DNA of 64,000 nucleotides. Source: Picosynechococcus sp. PCC 7117 (GTDB taxonomy: Bacteria > Cyanobacteriota > Cyanobacteriia > Cyanobacteriales > MRBY01). Under the pieces are notes generated by a model, which ran no database searches, was not told the DNA's origin, and saw only the letters and a list, made by a program, of their open reading frames with translations. This document shows, one piece after another, positions 1 to 8,112 of this stretch (its first letter is position 1; each line of letters starts with the position of its first letter). The position numbers and the translations under genes are program-made. The stretch is taken from contig NZ_CP016477.1 of assembly GCF_001693275.1 (NCBI RefSeq), positions 620,001-684,000 of the forward strand, given 5' to 3'.

Positions 1-744
1 GTACTCGATGATGTCCTCGGCATTATTGTCCTCGCTGTGGTTGCAAGCTTGGCGAAAACAGGAGAAGTGCAGGTTGTCAGCACTATCTGGCTCATTGTGA
101 GTGCTGGGGCGTTTCTCATTGGTGCGATTATTGTCGGTCGTCTCCTGAGTCCTTTATTTGTCAGTTTGGTGGATGGGATGAAAACCAGAGGCCAACTGTT
201 AACTGTATCCGTCGTTTTTGCTTTTGTGCTGTCCTACATTGCAACGGTAATCCAACTGGAGGCGATTCTTGGGGCCTTTGCGGCTGGACTGATTCTGGCG
301 GAAACGGATAAACGGGGCGAACTAGAAGAACAGGTATTGCCGGTGGCGGATTTGTTTGTCCCCATCTTTTTTGTTTGCGTCGGTGCAAAAACAGACCTCA
401 GTGTCCTCAACCCGGCGGTTCCGGCCAACCGTGAAGGATTAATTATTGCGGCCTTTTTGATCGTGGTCGCAATTGTCGGTAAGGTCATTACGGGCTTTAC
501 CGTCTTCGGCCAAGACCAGTTGAACAAGTTGGCGATTGGGGTAGGCATGATTCCCCGGGGCGAAGTGGGCCTTGTGTTTGCAGGGGTTGGTTCGGCCAGT
601 GGCGCCCTCTCGGAATCGACGGAAGCGGCAATTATTATGATGGTCATCTTGACGACATTTATTGCACCGCCATTTTTGCGTTTGGTCTTTAAGGAACCCC
701 AGGCGGCGATCGCCACTGGAGAGACGCCGGAGAAGCTACAATAA
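1..744 (+). CDS. CPA2-family monovalent cation:proton antiporter, C-terminal part
   Basis: The reading frame is open from the first base, so the true start lies upstream of the window; an internal GTG at 37 is not the start. The visible part begins with the LDDVLGIIVLAVV motif of the CPA2 (KefB/NapA-like) membrane domain, which carries the ion-binding aspartates. Several hydrophobic segments follow, with the late-domain motifs GAFAAGLILAE and IGVGMIPRGEVGLVFAGVG. The product should be an inner- or thylakoid-membrane Na+/H+ or K+/H+ exchanger. It ends about 25 residues after the last membrane span and shows no TrkA-N domain. Substrate choice cannot be read from the sequence. It stands alone, 110 bp before the amidase gene. 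Confidence 0.85.
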   Translation, partial: VLDDVLGIIVLAVVASLAKTGEVQVVSTIWLIVSAGAFLIGAIIVGRLLSPLFVSLVDGMKTRGQLLTVSVVFAFVLSYIATVIQLEAILGAFAAGLILAETDKRGELEEQVLPVADLFVPIFFVCVGAKTDLSVLNPAVPANREGLIIAAFLIVVAIVGKVITGFTVFGQDQLNKLAIGVGMIPRGEVGLVFAGVGSASGALSESTEAAIIMMVILTTFIAPPFLRLVFKEPQAAIATGETPEKLQ

Positions 745-854
745 TTCAGCCTTGGGCAACCATTGAAACATATCCTAAGCGACCCACGTCCCTTGGGAGA
801 AGGTAGGAAGAGGTTTTATCTCTATCCACCGGAATTGTTCTATATCTTGAGGGC

Positions 855-2708
855 GTGGCATTTTCCCTTGTGAGTCGAGGATTTTTAACTGTGAGATTTT
901 TCTGGTTTTTTCTGACGCTACTGACGCTATCCACTTGGCAACTACCGGCTTGGGCAGGTCAATTGGTCTTTTGGGAATTTAATACCCAACGACGTCAATT
1001 GCAGTTTCGCACCAATGAACGGGTGCAGCCCGAAGCGCAACTGATCCCAGATCCCAGCCGCTTGGTGATTGATTTACCGGGTACTGTCCTGGGAAGCTCC
1101 ACGGTCAATCGCAGCTATGGCGGCAAAATTACGAGCGTACGGCTAGGTCAGTTTGCGCCAGATGTCACACGGTTGGTGGTGGAATTAGCCCCTGGCTATA
1201 CCTTAGATCCTGAGGCAATCCGTTTTGAAGGGCGATCGCCGACGGATTGGGTTGTGAATTTACCAGAACCTGAACTCATTCCCGTGGCCCCAGTAGCTCC
1301 CAGTACCCCAGAAATTTTTAACAATTCTGCCAATCCTGGAAATCCCAGTAACGCCGCTCCAGAAGAAGCTTTTTTTAATAACTTGGTGCGGGTGACCCAA
1401 CAGGGATTCCTCGTGAACCTGGATCCCCGGCCCGGTAGTCGCATCACTACCGACCAAGATGGTGATCGCCTTACCTTTACCCTGCGGGATTTGCAATTGC
1501 CCCGGAGCTTAGAAAATCAGACCCTAGATGTTAACCGCTACAAAGTCCGCCAAATCAAATTTGAGCAACCCAGCCGTACCGAAGCCCGCATTACCTTAAA
1601 TTTAGAACCCGGTAGCCCTCGGTGGCGCGCGCTGTATACCACCTACGGTGATGGCGGTTTGGTACTGCTTCCGGATGGGGGCACCAGTAGCCTAGGGGGA
1701 AGAGAAACCGGGGCGATCGCCGTCCCCACCCAACAATCAGTCGCCACAGCCCAACCCCAACAAACCATCGTTGAAGCCCTAGAACTTGCCCGCAACAGTA
1801 CCCAGTTAGTCATCCGTGGCAGCGATCGCCTCCAGGCCGACGGTGGTTGGAATCGTAACGCCGGCTTCTACCAAATTCGCATTAACAACGCCCGCCTTGC
1901 TCAACCTGTGCGTGGCCCCCAGTGGGGGGGAGATAGTCCCATTTCCCGCATTGCCATCCGCCAGGAAACGGCCAATACGGTGCTCGTCCAGATTGAACCT
2001 GCCGAGGGGGTACAAATTGGAAGTCTCAGTCAACCCAACGCCCAGTTCCTTGCCCTAGACCTTAATCGTCCCCAAACGGCAAGTTCTCTGTTTGTGCCGC
2101 CGGCCCCAACGGCACCGCCCCCCACAACCCAAGCGGTACTGCCAAATTTTCGCCCACCCCGGAGCAATATTATGGTCATGATCGACCCCGGCCATGGTGG
2201 TCGTGATCCTGGTGCTGTGGGGATTGGTGGCCTACAGGAAAAAAACGTGATTCTCCCCATCTCTCAAGAAGTAGCCCGAATCCTACAGCAAAGTGGCATC
2301 ACAGCCCGAATGACCCGGGATACGGATTATTTTGTCAGCCTAGAAGGACGTACCCAACTGGCTAACAATGCCAATGCTGATTTATTCGTAAGTATCCACG
2401 CCAATGCCATCAGCATGAGTCGCCCCGATGTGAACGGTTTTGAAGTGTACTATCACCAAAGTGGTCGAGCCTTAGCTGAAAGTATTCACCGCAATGTAAT
2501 GCGACGGCTCCAAATGCGAGACCGGGGTGTGAGAACGGCGCGCTTTTATGTATTGCGTAATACATCCATGCCTTCAGTGCTCGTCGAGACAGGTTTTGTC
2601 ACGGGCCGGGAAGATGCTCCCCGCTTGAATGATCCTGCATTTCGGAGCCAAATGGCCCAGGCGATCGCTGCTGGCATCCTGGAATATATCCAAAACAATG
2701 TGCGCTAG
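855..2708 (+). CDS. amiC: N-acetylmuramoyl-L-alanine amidase with AMIN domain (AmiC type)
   Basis: This periplasmic zinc amidase cleaves the bond between MurNAc and the stem peptide during cell separation. A hydrophobic segment ending LSTWQLPAWA at the N-terminus is a signal peptide. AMIN-type beta-rich sequence (from about residue 35 and again around 310-400) should bind peptidoglycan or septal sites. A proline-rich linker leads to the C-terminal Amidase_3 domain from about residue 436. Zinc ligands and catalytic residues are visible: His in DPGHGG, Glu in LQEKN, His in SIHANA, and Glu in VLVETGF. GTG codons at 855, 870 and 891 are possible starts; all keep the signal peptide. A second amidase of different build lies at 8113-9882, so the two probably divide labour. 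murI follows 104 bp downstream. Confidence 0.9.
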   Translation: MAFSLVSRGFLTVRFFWFFLTLLTLSTWQLPAWAGQLVFWEFNTQRRQLQFRTNERVQPEAQLIPDPSRLVIDLPGTVLGSSTVNRSYGGKITSVRLGQFAPDVTRLVVELAPGYTLDPEAIRFEGRSPTDWVVNLPEPELIPVAPVAPSTPEIFNNSANPGNPSNAAPEEAFFNNLVRVTQQGFLVNLDPRPGSRITTDQDGDRLTFTLRDLQLPRSLENQTLDVNRYKVRQIKFEQPSRTEARITLNLEPGSPRWRALYTTYGDGGLVLLPDGGTSSLGGRETGAIAVPTQQSVATAQPQQTIVEALELARNSTQLVIRGSDRLQADGGWNRNAGFYQIRINNARLAQPVRGPQWGGDSPISRIAIRQETANTVLVQIEPAEGVQIGSLSQPNAQFLALDLNRPQTASSLFVPPAPTAPPPTTQAVLPNFRPPRSNIMVMIDPGHGGRDPGAVGIGGLQEKNVILPISQEVARILQQSGITARMTRDTDYFVSLEGRTQLANNANADLFVSIHANAISMSRPDVNGFEVYYHQSGRALAESIHRNVMRRLQMRDRGVRTARFYVLRNTSMPSVLVETGFVTGREDAPRLNDPAFRSQMAQAIAAGILEYIQNNVR

Positions 2709-2812
2709 CCCAGGGGGTTGCCAGAAAATCAGTAATTCGCCACAGAAATAAGCGCAAATACCTTAAAACTGCGCTAATCTTTGTTTAATTTATTTGGTGT
2801 GAACGAGAATCT

Positions 2813-3652
2813 ATGGGCAACCAACAGCAACACCCCATTGGCATTTTTGACAGTGGCTTGGGGGGCATCACCGTCCTTCGAGCCCTTTACCGACAACTCC
2901 CCCAAGAGTCGATTATCTATTTTGCCGATACGGCCCGATTACCCTATGGTGATCGTTCACCCGAAGAGTTGATTCAATATGTGCGCGAAATTCTGACTTG
3001 GATGGAAGCCCAAGGGGTGAAGATGGTGGTGATGGCTTGTAATACAAGCTCGGCGATCGCCTTGGATGTGATCCGCTCAGAATTTAAAACCCCCGTTTTA
3101 GGGCTGATTCTCCCCGGAGCGAGGGGGGCAGTCAGTCAAGGGAAACGCATCGGAGTCATCGCTACCCAGGCCACAGTGAATAGCGGCGCTTACGAAAACG
3201 CGATTCTGGAAGCGAACCCAGAGGCGGCGGTGTGGCAAATGCCCTGCCCAGAATTTGTCCCCCTCATTGAGGCCAATCGCATTAACGATCCCCACACGAA
3301 ACGCATTGTTCAGAAACGTCTCCAACCGCTCCTAGAACAAGGCATTGATACCCTGGTTTATGGGTGTACCCACTATCGCCACTTGTCTGGGGTAATTCAA
3401 TCAATTTTGCCGAGCCATGTGATTTGTGTCGATCCGGCGGAATATGTGGTCAGTGCCACGGAACAGGAATTGGAATTGATGGGTTGGAAAAATCCCCAGT
3501 CACCATTACCAACCCGCTTTGCGGTGAGCGGTTGCCCAGACCAGTTCGCCCAATCGGCAAAGGGATGGCTTGGACATCAGCCCCTAGTGGAACAGGTGGA
3601 CTTAAAAAACCTCATGGTGAATACATCGCCCCTTTCGATCACCAATGGCTAA
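2813..3652 (+). CDS. murI: glutamate racemase
   Basis: MurI interconverts L- and D-glutamate to supply D-Glu for the second residue of the peptidoglycan stem peptide. It is cytoplasmic and cofactor independent. The 279-residue length is normal. The two catalytic cysteines lie in MACNTSS (about residue 75) and YGCTHYRHL (about residue 186). The N-terminal GIFDSGLGGITV motif and YFADTARLPYG are also typical. It sits between an amidase and a prenyl diphosphate synthase, which fits a cell-wall and isoprenoid neighbourhood. The ATG at 2813 gives the family-typical N-terminus MGNQQQHPIGIFDSG. Confidence 0.96.
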   Translation: MGNQQQHPIGIFDSGLGGITVLRALYRQLPQESIIYFADTARLPYGDRSPEELIQYVREILTWMEAQGVKMVVMACNTSSAIALDVIRSEFKTPVLGLILPGARGAVSQGKRIGVIATQATVNSGAYENAILEANPEAAVWQMPCPEFVPLIEANRINDPHTKRIVQKRLQPLLEQGIDTLVYGCTHYRHLSGVIQSILPSHVICVDPAEYVVSATEQELELMGWKNPQSPLPTRFAVSGCPDQFAQSAKGWLGHQPLVEQVDLKNLMVNTSPLSITNG

Positions 3653-3803
3653 AGGGCGATCGCCTGCCTGAAACAGGTGTCCCTACGAGTGATCGGGCCA
3701 GGGTAGACCCGCAAAAAAGAGCCGTTTTCTGCTGAAACGAATCCATTGCCATACAATATAGAATATGTAAATTTTCGTAAATTTCGTTTCCCTCGGCTTA
3801 ATA

Positions 3804-4775
3804 ATGATTTCAGCGACTACCCTTTTTTCTCCCGTCGAAGCCGACCTCAAGGAGCTCAGTGAAAATCTGACGCGGCTAATTAGCGCCCGACATCCGATTT
3901 TGGGGGCCGCGGCAGAGCATCTGTTTTCTGCGGGGGGGAAACGAGTTCGACCCGCCATTGTGCTTTTGGCCTCCCGGGCGACCCTAGGCGATCGCCCCTT
4001 GACCCAGCGGCACCGTCGCCTGGCAGAAATCACTGAAATGATTCACACGGCGAGCCTTGTCCACGATGATGTGGTCGATGAAGCGGCCCTGCGCCGGAGT
4101 GTACCTACTGTTAACAGCCTTTTTGATAATCGCATCGCTGTTCTGGCCGGAGACTTTCTCTTTGCCCAATCCTCTTGGTACCTCGCGAATTTAGACAATC
4201 TCACCGTGGTGAAATTGCTCTCTGAGGTGATCAAAGACTTTGCCGAAGGGGAAATTCAACAGGGGCTGAACCGCTTCGACACCGGAATGAACCTCGAAAT
4301 TTACATCGAAAAATCCTATTACAAAACAGCGTCATTGATTGGAAACAGTGCCAAAGCGGCGGCTGTTCTCAGTGAGGTTGACCCAGAAATTGGCGATCGC
4401 CTCTACGACTATGGCCGCAATTTAGGCTTGGCCTTCCAAATTGTCGATGACATCCTCGACTTCACTGGTTCTACCGATGTCCTGGGGAAACCCGCCGGAT
4501 CTGATTTAATCGGCGGCCACATCACCGCCCCAGCCCTGTTTGCCATGGAAGAGCATCCCAACCTAACCCAACTGATCGAGCGGGAATTTGCCGAAAATGG
4601 CGACCCCGAAAAAGCCCTCGAAATTGTGCGCAACAGCAATGGGATCAGTCGCGCTAAAGAACTTGCAGCCCACCACGGTCAATTGGCTCGCCACAGTTTA
4701 GAGTGCCTAGATCCGTCTCCCTCCAAAGATGCCCTCACGGATCTCATTGACTACGTTTTGGGCCGGATGTATTAG
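3804..4775 (+). CDS. sds: all-trans long-chain polyprenyl (solanesyl-type) diphosphate synthase
   Basis: This prenyl chain elongase condenses isopentenyl diphosphate to make the side chain of plastoquinone. It has 323 residues, the usual length. The first aspartate-rich motif is VHDDVVDEA (about residue 85) and the second is VDDILDFTG (about residue 217). GGKRVRPAIVLLASRA near residue 45 binds substrate diphosphate. The C-terminus DLIDYVLGRMY matches the cyanobacterial and plastid family. Chain length is inferred from the family. It lies downstream of murI on the same strand, separated by 151 bp that contain a TACAAT hexamer at 3752-3757, a possible -10 of its own promoter. Confidence 0.92.
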   Translation: MISATTLFSPVEADLKELSENLTRLISARHPILGAAAEHLFSAGGKRVRPAIVLLASRATLGDRPLTQRHRRLAEITEMIHTASLVHDDVVDEAALRRSVPTVNSLFDNRIAVLAGDFLFAQSSWYLANLDNLTVVKLLSEVIKDFAEGEIQQGLNRFDTGMNLEIYIEKSYYKTASLIGNSAKAAAVLSEVDPEIGDRLYDYGRNLGLAFQIVDDILDFTGSTDVLGKPAGSDLIGGHITAPALFAMEEHPNLTQLIEREFAENGDPEKALEIVRNSNGISRAKELAAHHGQLARHSLECLDPSPSKDALTDLIDYVLGRMY

Positions 4776-4837
4776 GCCGCACCCTGAAATAAAAAAGCAG
4801 TCTGACGAAAGGCGACATCCAGTTGCAATGATTAACC

Positions 4838-4987
4838 ATGGCACGACAGCGTAAAAAAGCCGATCTCCCGACAAAAACTTGCACCGTTTGCGGACTGCCG
4901 TTTACCTGGCGCAAAAAATGGGAAAAATGCTGGGATGACGTGAAATATTGTTCGGAGCGGTGCCGACGGCGGCGTAACCAAGGGTGA
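4838..4987 (+). CDS. DUF2256 small zinc-ribbon protein
   Basis: This 49-residue, very basic protein has four cysteines in the pattern CTVC near residue 15 and C-x3-C near residue 38, plus another cysteine at residue 31. It matches the DUF2256 family of tiny proteins found in cyanobacteria and other bacteria. Function is unknown; zinc binding is inferred from the cysteine pattern. The tail is arginine-rich (RCRRRRNQG). ATG at 4838 and TGA at 4985-4987 frame an intact gene that lies between the prenyl synthase and the DUF39 gene, 42 bp before the chosen start of the latter. Confidence 0.8.
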   Translation: MARQRKKADLPTKTCTVCGLPFTWRKKWEKCWDDVKYCSERCRRRRNQG

Positions 4988-5029
4988 TTTTCTCCTAGGA
5001 TGAAAGGGTACGCTTCCCTCTGTTCAACC

Positions 5030-6223
5030 ATGAGAACGATCGCCAGCATCAACGAAAAGATTCTCGCCCACCAGGCCGTTGTCTGGACGGTGTCTGAAGT
5101 AAAAGCACGGGTGGCGGAATGGGGCATCAAAAAAATTGCCGAAACCGTTGATGTGGTGACCACAGGTACCTTTGAGCCGATGGAATCTTCGGGGGCAATG
5201 CTTAACCTGGGCCATACGGATCCCCCCATTAAAATTCGCAAATGCTGGCTCAATGGGGTGCCTGCTTATCCTGGTCTGGGGGCGGTGGATATTTACCTAG
5301 GGGCGACCATGATGGAAGATCCCCTGGAAAATGAAGCGGCGGAAATTGGCGATCGCCCCCTCTCCCAGAAAGGCGGCGGCCATGTGATTGAAGATCTGAT
5401 TGCAGGTAAAACCGTCCATCTCCATGCCCTGGGCCATGTGACCGATTGTTATCCGCGCGCCACCTGGGACAATACCCTCACAAAAGATCAAATTAATCAG
5501 TTTTATCTATTCAATCCCCGCAATCTTTATCAAAATTTTATTGTGGGTGTTAACGGTGGCGATCGCCCCCTCTATACTTACCTCGGCCCCCTCCAGCCCC
5601 ATTTGGGAAATGCCGTCTATGCCTGTGCTGGAGCAATTTCTCCTTTGTTAAATGACCCAGATTTAGAGTTGATCGGGGTCGGCAGCAAAATTTTCTTGGG
5701 GGGCGGTATTGGTTACGTGGCCTGGGAAGGCACCCAGCATTTTCCCCTCCAGAAACGTCTGGGCAATCGCACCCCCCTGGGGCCAGCCTCCACCTTGGCT
5801 TTGATTGGCGACGCAAAACAAATGGATCCCAAGTGGGTACGGGGTTGTTATTTCACCAAGTACGGCCCTTCTTTAATGTTGGGCGTGGGGGTGCCTCTAC
5901 CGGTTCTCCATGAGGAAGTCATCGCCCACTGTGCCGTCCAAGATAAAGAAATTGTCGCCCCGGTGATGGATTTTTCGATTCCGCGCCGGGTACGGCCCAC
6001 CTTTGGTTTGGTGAGCTATGGCCAGCTTAAAACTGGGAAATTAACCATTGAGGGAAAAACCGTAAAAGTTGCTCCGGTCACGAGTCTATATCTCGCGGAT
6101 CAAGTGGCAGAAACCCTCAAACAATGGATTCAAGCCGGTGATTTTACCCTCACCGAACCCGTGGCAACCATCAGTGGCGATCGCCCCTTTTTGTCCCAAG
6201 ACCAATGGAGCCAGCGTTTGTAA
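5030..6223 (+). CDS. DUF39 (HcyBio) homocysteine-biosynthesis-type protein
   Basis: The protein belongs to the DUF39/HcyBio family (PF01837), linked in archaea and some bacteria to making homocysteine from aspartate semialdehyde and sulfide. That role is known for other members; here it is inferred. The family-typical start MRTIASINEKI is placed at ATG 5030; an in-frame ATG ten codons earlier (5000) is less likely. Landmarks are LGHTDPPIKIRKCWLNGVPAYPGLGAVDIYLGA near residues 60-90, a glycine-rich stretch FLGGGIGYVAWEGTQH near 220, and VRGCYFTKYGPSLMLGVGVPLPVL near 270. With 397 residues it is full length. No C-terminal CBS or ferredoxin domain is seen. Confidence 0.85.
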   Translation: MRTIASINEKILAHQAVVWTVSEVKARVAEWGIKKIAETVDVVTTGTFEPMESSGAMLNLGHTDPPIKIRKCWLNGVPAYPGLGAVDIYLGATMMEDPLENEAAEIGDRPLSQKGGGHVIEDLIAGKTVHLHALGHVTDCYPRATWDNTLTKDQINQFYLFNPRNLYQNFIVGVNGGDRPLYTYLGPLQPHLGNAVYACAGAISPLLNDPDLELIGVGSKIFLGGGIGYVAWEGTQHFPLQKRLGNRTPLGPASTLALIGDAKQMDPKWVRGCYFTKYGPSLMLGVGVPLPVLHEEVIAHCAVQDKEIVAPVMDFSIPRRVRPTFGLVSYGQLKTGKLTIEGKTVKVAPVTSLYLADQVAETLKQWIQAGDFTLTEPVATISGDRPFLSQDQWSQRL

Positions 6224-6306
6224 TACTGCCGAAAAAAGCCACCATCCTGAAACGGCGATGACCATCGATAATTTTTTAGAAAACAGAATTTTCCCAGTAA
6301 ATTTCG

Positions 6307-6504
6307 TTAGCTCATGGTGGCATGACTAGGGCCATAGTCCGCACGCACTTGACGGGGGAGTTTACCTTGAATCGTGCCTTGATAGTCTCCTTCTGGTGCC
6401 ATGCCGATTTCTGTGGCAGAACGGTTCAGGAGGGACATTTGACGATTTTTAATGGCGTGGTGATGGCGCATCATTAATGCACGGGCTTGTTGTTGGGTTC
6501 TCAT
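6307..6504 (-). CDS. small conserved-looking hypothetical protein (65 aa)
   Basis: This is a 65-residue protein with a basic, histidine-bearing N-terminal half (QQQARALMMRHHHAIKNRQ) and a neutral tail. I do not recognise a family with certainty. It is judged real because a strong Shine-Dalgarno sequence (AGGAG, about seven bases upstream of the ATG at 6504) precedes it, the frame is not a shadow of another gene, and an inverted repeat lies 76 bp upstream (6580-6605). It has no membrane span or signal peptide. It is transcribed divergently from the ProA-like gene. Confidence 0.7.
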   Translation of the reverse strand: MRTQQQARALMMRHHHAIKNRQMSLLNRSATEIGMAPEGDYQGTIQGKLPRQVRADYGPSHATMS

Positions 6505-6579
6505 GGTTTTGCTCCTGACCGACCGCGAAACACGGGGGATTTGTGTTTTATACTTTGTCCTCTACCTCATTATATTTTA

Positions 6580-6605
6580 TTTTCTGTAAAATTTGATACA
6601 GAAAA
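6580..6605. promoter_or_regulatory. 9-bp inverted repeat, candidate operator
   Basis: TTTTCTGTA and TACAGAAAA form perfect arms separated by eight bases in an AT-rich divergent intergenic region. It lies 76 bp upstream of the small minus-strand gene and about 150 bp upstream of the ProA-like gene. The symmetry and position suggest a repressor or activator site. No T-tract follows, so a terminator is less likely. The regulator is unknown. Confidence 0.4.
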
Positions 6606-6679
6606 CATATTTTAATAAGAGCAACTGGCCTTTTTGACAAAAAAGTTGGGAGAAAGCAACCTTGCTAGCTGGCAGGTTC

Positions 6680-6708
6680 TTGCGATCCCCTAGGGCAATC
6701 AGTATGAT
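6680..6708 (+). promoter_or_regulatory. sigma-70-type promoter upstream of the ProA-like gene
   Basis: TTGCGA (6680-6685) and TATGAT (6703-6708) are separated by 17 bases, a normal group-1 sigma spacing. The expected transcription start is about 6715, leaving a leader of roughly 40 bases before the ATG at 6753. Confidence 0.45.
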
Positions 6709-6752
6709 CTGGTGAGGCTTTACGCAAACTTTCGCGAGTACATTGGGACTTC

Positions 6753-8039
6753 ATGGGTAATCAAATGGCATCTACTCCCCCGTTAGAGAGCAGTGATCCG
6801 ATTACGGCAGCCTTGCAGCGGGCCCATCAGGCTTCCCTAGAATTAGAGTTACTCAAAGGTAGTGAACGTCATCTGGGTATTGAGGCGATCGCCACCGCCC
6901 TAGAGGCCAATATTTCCGTCATCCTCGAAGCGAATACCAAGGATTTAGAGGCCAGCCGCGAAATGGCCGTGCCGAAGCTGATTCTGGATTGGTTAAAGTT
7001 GACCCCCGAACGGCTGCAAAAAACAGTGCGTCTGCTGCGTCAACTGCCAAAACTGCCCGATCCGCTGCAACGGGTGAAAAATGCGACCTATCAAATTAGC
7101 GGTTACCAGACCTACTCCCAACGGATGCCCCTGGGGGTGATTTGTCTGATCCATGAAGCCTTGCCCGAATTAGGGGCGATCGCCGCTGGACTTTGTTTAA
7201 AGACAGCCAATAGCCTCGTGATTCGCGGTTGCGGTGATGCCAGCCATACCAATCACCTGATCGCTGAGATTATGCAAACGGCCCTTGCTGACCAGGGCTT
7301 ACCCGGAGGCTGTTTAGAATCTCTCTCTTCTGAGGAAGGTTGTACCGTACAACAACTGGTGGCCCAGGATCGCTACTTGAACCTGATCATTCCCTATGGC
7401 CGTCCCAACATGATTCAACAGGTGGTGCAACACGCCACCACCCCTGTCCTGAGAACCACCGTAGGCAATTGCTACCTCTACCTCGCCCCCAGCGGTGATC
7501 TGGAATTGGCCAGTTGGGTGATCCAAGACAGCCATAATTACGAACCCGATGCCGTCAATGCCATCGAAAAAGTCCTGGTGTGTCCTGAGCAGAAAACATC
7601 CCATTTAATTAGTCTGTTTAAATCCCTCCAAGAACAAGACTTTGAGCTACGGGGGGATGCGTCCCTCGTCGAAGAATTTCCTGAACACCTCGCCCCCATC
7701 GGTACCGAAGAAGAATGGCAACAGGCTTATTTGGAGAAAATTGTGGCGTTTAAACGGGTGCCGGATCTGGCCGCAGCTATCACTGAAATTAATTGCAACT
7801 CCGGTGGCCATGCTGATTGTATTGTCACGGAGTCCTACCATGAAAGTCGGCAATTTTCCATGGGCCTCGATAGTGCTTTGATCTATATCAATGCCTCCCC
7901 TTGTTTTTCGCGTCATCCCCTGGGGAGCGATTCGGTATTTCTTGGGGTCTCGAACCAAAAGGGAAATCGCCGGGGTTTAATTGGCCTCGAAAGTTTTACG
8001 ACCATTAAACAGGTGGTTCAGGGGGATAGCACCCTCTAG
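6753..8039 (+). CDS. proA: gamma-glutamyl phosphate reductase-like protein (ProA family, divergent)
   Basis: The whole 428-residue chain follows the ProA fold: an N-terminal helical region, RMPLGVICLIHEALPEL (about residue 124), the nucleotide-binding part, and a C-terminus GLIGLESFTTIKQVVQGD. Canonical ProA reduces gamma-glutamyl phosphate with NADPH in proline synthesis. The canonical catalytic cysteine lies in a P-x-x-C-N-x-x-E context; here the matching stretch reads EPDAVNAIEK, with valine at about residue 268. The PROA signature region is also altered (INCNSGGHADC). Cyanobacteria can carry two proA-like genes, so this may be the paralog with changed or lost activity. The gene symbol should be read as family only. 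Start at 6753, or Met5 at 6765. Confidence 0.75.
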   Translation: MGNQMASTPPLESSDPITAALQRAHQASLELELLKGSERHLGIEAIATALEANISVILEANTKDLEASREMAVPKLILDWLKLTPERLQKTVRLLRQLPKLPDPLQRVKNATYQISGYQTYSQRMPLGVICLIHEALPELGAIAAGLCLKTANSLVIRGCGDASHTNHLIAEIMQTALADQGLPGGCLESLSSEEGCTVQQLVAQDRYLNLIIPYGRPNMIQQVVQHATTPVLRTTVGNCYLYLAPSGDLELASWVIQDSHNYEPDAVNAIEKVLVCPEQKTSHLISLFKSLQEQDFELRGDASLVEEFPEHLAPIGTEEEWQQAYLEKIVAFKRVPDLAAAITEINCNSGGHADCIVTESYHESRQFSMGLDSALIYINASPCFSRHPLGSDSVFLGVSNQKGNRRGLIGLESFTTIKQVVQGDSTL

Positions 8040-8112
8040 GTTTCAACGCCTCAAAGAACGCTGTCTCAATGGAGATGGCCTTTGTAAGCTTAAAAAGTTA
8101 AGGACAAGATTT

